From assembly GCA_023424865.1 (NCBI GenBank), contig JAFADM010000461.1, forward strand, positions 1 through 8,304: a stretch of 8,304 bases of DNA, written 5' to 3'. The DNA comes from Bacillota bacterium (GTDB lineage: Bacteria; Bacillota_A; Clostridia; DSM-8532). The translations under genes and the position numbers were made by a program. Below, one piece after another: positions 7,231-8,304 of the stretch. Each line of letters begins with the position of its first letter. The first letter of the stretch is position 1. Below the pieces are notes generated by a model. The model was not told where the DNA came from. It did no database searches and was given only the letters and a program-made list of their open reading frames with translations.

Positions 7231-7510
7231 GATTTTATAACCGGCGCAAGTTTAAGGCTTTACCTTGCCGTTTTTCCGCCTGCAGCTGTATAAAAAAGGC
7301 GAAGAAATAAACTGGGCGGGGAGGGGATAAGCCGTAAGAGGTGAAAATAAGCCTCCGGGAGTGAAATGGACAAAAAAATAACCACGGGAAGCCATGCCTC
7401 TTAGGGTTATTGTAAGATAGCGGGGAAAATTTTATTATTAATTAAGAACTGCCCCCTTTATTTGTTTGAAATTGAAATTTAACCTCTTCGTATGAGGATT
7501 ATTGCTTACG
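7231..7510. other. Gene-free stretch between the cysteine-rich protein gene and the regulator
   Basis: No credible gene is seen in these 280 bp. The stretch holds the minus-strand terminator at 7372-7411, a small CCTC/GAGG hairpin (7483-7497) just after the cysteine-rich protein's stop, and a purine-rich segment (about 7297-7370). On the plus strand there are two promoter-like pairs, TTGCCG-18-TATAAA (7265-7294) and TTGTAA-17-TATTAT (7410-7438). A 12-codon ATG reading frame (7366-7404) is preceded by GGGAG. None of these plus-strand signals leads to a recognisable product. Confidence 0.6.
7372..7411 (-). terminator. Rho-independent terminator after the cysteine-rich protein gene
   Basis: On the minus strand AATAACC and GGTTATT (7405-7411 and 7377-7383) pair as a 7-bp base, with an inner GAGGC-ATG-GCTTC hairpin above an internal loop. 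The stem runs into seven T (7372-7378 read on the minus strand). It lies about 100 nt beyond the stop of the upstream gene and before the regulator's promoter, so it isolates the two transcripts. Confidence 0.6.
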
Positions 7511-8005
7511 TTAAATATTTCTGAGTATGTCGTTTTTCCTTATCTCAACCATTTTTTTCACGCACCGCAAGGCCTCAATATCCGGATTTATAAATCTCAA
7601 AGTAGTGCGGCAGACGTTACTGAATTCCTTACCGAATATCATTTTGCAGCTTCCCCCCGGATTGTGGCAGCCGCCGCAATTTCCGCAGATGTCAACATTT
7701 TTCCAAACAATTTCTTTCGTATGCTCGTCCAGCGGGAAATTCCCGTACCAATTTGAATCACTGTCATCAGACCAGATAGTTAAGGGGGCAAATTTTTCTT
7801 CGGTGCCGGAGCCGTTAATCAAAATAAAACACACATATTCGTCCTTATACTTTATCATCCAATAAAGCTTGTCGTCCCAATAACCTTTGCCTCTTACAAA
7901 CAGCATTTGGTTTGCACTTAAAAATGCAGCGAACTCCAATGCGTTTTTTTGCGTTTCCCCGGTGAGGACTTCATTGATAAATTTTTCAATTCCCGGTTCA
8001 GGCAT
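7511..8005 (-). CDS. Uncharacterised small cysteine-rich protein
   Basis: A soluble protein of 164 residues that I do not recognise as a named family, although similar sequences seem familiar from Clostridia. There is no signal peptide and no membrane segment. The N-terminal two thirds (1-100) is a mixed helix/strand region rich in aromatic residues. The C-terminal part holds a cysteine cluster: C107, C110, C113 and C120, spaced CxxCxxCx6C within a Gly-rich stretch, then C132 and C148. That pattern could bind zinc or an iron-sulfur cluster, or be redox active; none of these can be chosen from sequence alone. The conserved-looking IFGKEFSNVCRTTLRFINP (123-141) follows the cluster. The ATG at 8005 has a GGAGGA ribosome binding site (8012-8017) at 6 nt spacing. 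It is a single-gene unit with its own promoter and terminator, so a direct link to the transport operon is not shown. Confidence 0.85.
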   Translation of the reverse strand: MPEPGIEKFINEVLTGETQKNALEFAAFLSANQMLFVRGKGYWDDKLYWMIKYKDEYVCFILINGSGTEEKFAPLTIWSDDSDSNWYGNFPLDEHTKEIVWKNVDICGNCGGCHNPGGSCKMIFGKEFSNVCRTTLRFINPDIEALRCVKKMVEIRKNDILRNI

Positions 8006-8034
8006 TGTATTTCCTCCGCTGCTGAAATAATCGG

Positions 8035-8063
8035 ATATTAAGACGGCTCCATAAAGTTGTAAA
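8035..8063 (-). promoter_or_regulatory. Promoter of the cysteine-rich protein gene
   Basis: TTTACA (8058-8063) and TAATAT (8035-8040) form a -35/-10 pair with a 17-bp spacer, matching five and four of six consensus positions. The predicted start near 8028 leaves a leader of about 22 nt that contains the GGAGGA ribosome binding site. Confidence 0.6.
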
Positions 8064-8133
8064 AGTCATGTTTGACTGTGTATTAATATAAAAATTAAAT
8101 TTATAGTACCACTCGTAGCGCTTTTTTGTATAT

Positions 8134-8176
8134 AAAAAAGACATAACTTCCTTTATACGAAAGCTATGTCTTTTTA
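8134..8176 (-). terminator. Rho-independent terminator directly after tRNA-Leu
   Basis: Arms at 8161-8175 and 8135-8149 form a 15-bp stem (core AAGACATAGCTT with AAGTTATGTCTT on the minus strand, one G-U pair) around an 11-nt loop. The stem ends in six T read on the minus strand. Its symmetry, with T runs on both sides, means it could also stop transcription coming from the other direction. It starts 2 nt after the tRNA CCA. Confidence 0.85.
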
Positions 8177-8177
8177 T

Positions 8178-8259
8178 TGGTGCGGTCGACCGGACTTGAA
8201 CCGGTACGGTTGCCCATACGCCCCTCAAACGTACGTGTCTGCCATTCCACCACGACCGC
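8178..8259 (-). tRNA. tRNA-Leu (anticodon GAG)
   Basis: An 82-nt class II tRNA including an encoded CCA end (8178-8180). The acceptor stem GCGGTCG (8253-8259) pairs perfectly with CGACCGC (8182-8188), followed by discriminator A. The D-loop region reads TGGTGGAATGGCAGACACG, typical of leucine tRNAs. The anticodon arm is TACGT-TTGAGGG-GCGTA, placing GAG at positions 34-36, which reads CUC and CUU. A short variable arm and the T arm with GGTTCAAGTCC complete the fold. A weak promoter-like pair, TTGAAA (8290-8295) and TAGCAA (8267-8272) 17 bp apart, lies just upstream; the transcript may instead come from beyond the window. Confidence 0.95.
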
Positions 8260-8304
8260 AAAACCTTTGCTATTGCTGGTTGATGAGGTTTTCAACCGTT
8301 TCTG

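Noticed and set aside
7241..7276. Terminator-like CAAG/CTTG stem with TTTTT on the plus strand
   Set aside because: The stem is short and interrupted, and there is no plus-strand gene for it to end.
7314..7326. G-rich run that could suggest a G-quadruplex
   Set aside because: Only three runs of three or more G are present; a fourth is missing nearby.
7410..7438. Plus-strand promoter-like TTGTAA-17-TATTAT
   Set aside because: It lies in AT-rich DNA and leads only into the antisense of the cysteine-rich gene; the plus-strand frame there is a shadow. An antisense RNA is possible but unsupported.
7998..8261. An 87-codon reading frame on the minus strand starting in the tRNA
   Set aside because: Its first 25 or so codons are the tRNA-Leu itself and it runs through the terminator; the tRNA explains the sequence.

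Overview
The window looks like chromosomal DNA from a low-GC Gram-positive bacterium, probably a member of the Clostridia. The evidence is strong AGGAGG-type ribosome binding sites, a TTG start codon, sigma-A-like promoters with 17-bp spacers, Rho-independent terminators, and protein families common in gut Clostridia. I cannot name a genus. Every gene I support lies on the minus strand, so the region reads from right to left.

Right end (about 8304 to 7372): a tRNA-Leu with anticodon GAG and encoded CCA is followed within 3 nt by a strong terminator. Next comes a single gene for a 164-residue cysteine-rich protein that I do not recognise, with its own good promoter and a terminator about 100 nt past its stop. 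A gene-free stretch (7231-7510) follows. It carries that terminator and otherwise only weak signals.

Centre (about 7230 to 6420): a TetR-family regulator is read from a consensus promoter. A 34-bp dyad covers its -10 edge and start site. The regulator ends in its own terminator, and a second promoter then drives the transport genes. That promoter has a GTTAG-TT-CTAAC dyad lodged between its -35 and -10 boxes.

Left (6419 to 34): a tightly packed five-gene transport operon. Two half-size ABC proteins of exporter (type IV) fold, whose genes overlap by 8 bp, form a likely heterodimer. They are followed by a complete dedicated ECF system: an S component of the MptD/Trep_Strep type, an EcfT/CbiQ-like coupling protein, and a tandem two-ATPase EcfA. 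The pairing resembles, from memory, loci in which YbtP/YbtQ- or IrtAB-like exporter-fold proteins act in metallophore or siderophore uptake. No biosynthetic gene is present, so any such role would be uptake of an external compound (siderophore, haem-like or other small molecule). The substrate cannot be read from the sequence, and export or detoxification by the ABC pair remains possible. A regulator that senses the transported ligand, shuts off itself and the operon, and releases both on ligand binding is the simplest model.

No mobile element, CRISPR array, broken gene or riboswitch was seen. The most unusual points are the combination of an exporter-fold ABC pair with an ECF importer under one TetR regulator, the very compact operon promoter whose predicted start site falls in the ribosome binding site, and the orphan cysteine-rich protein.
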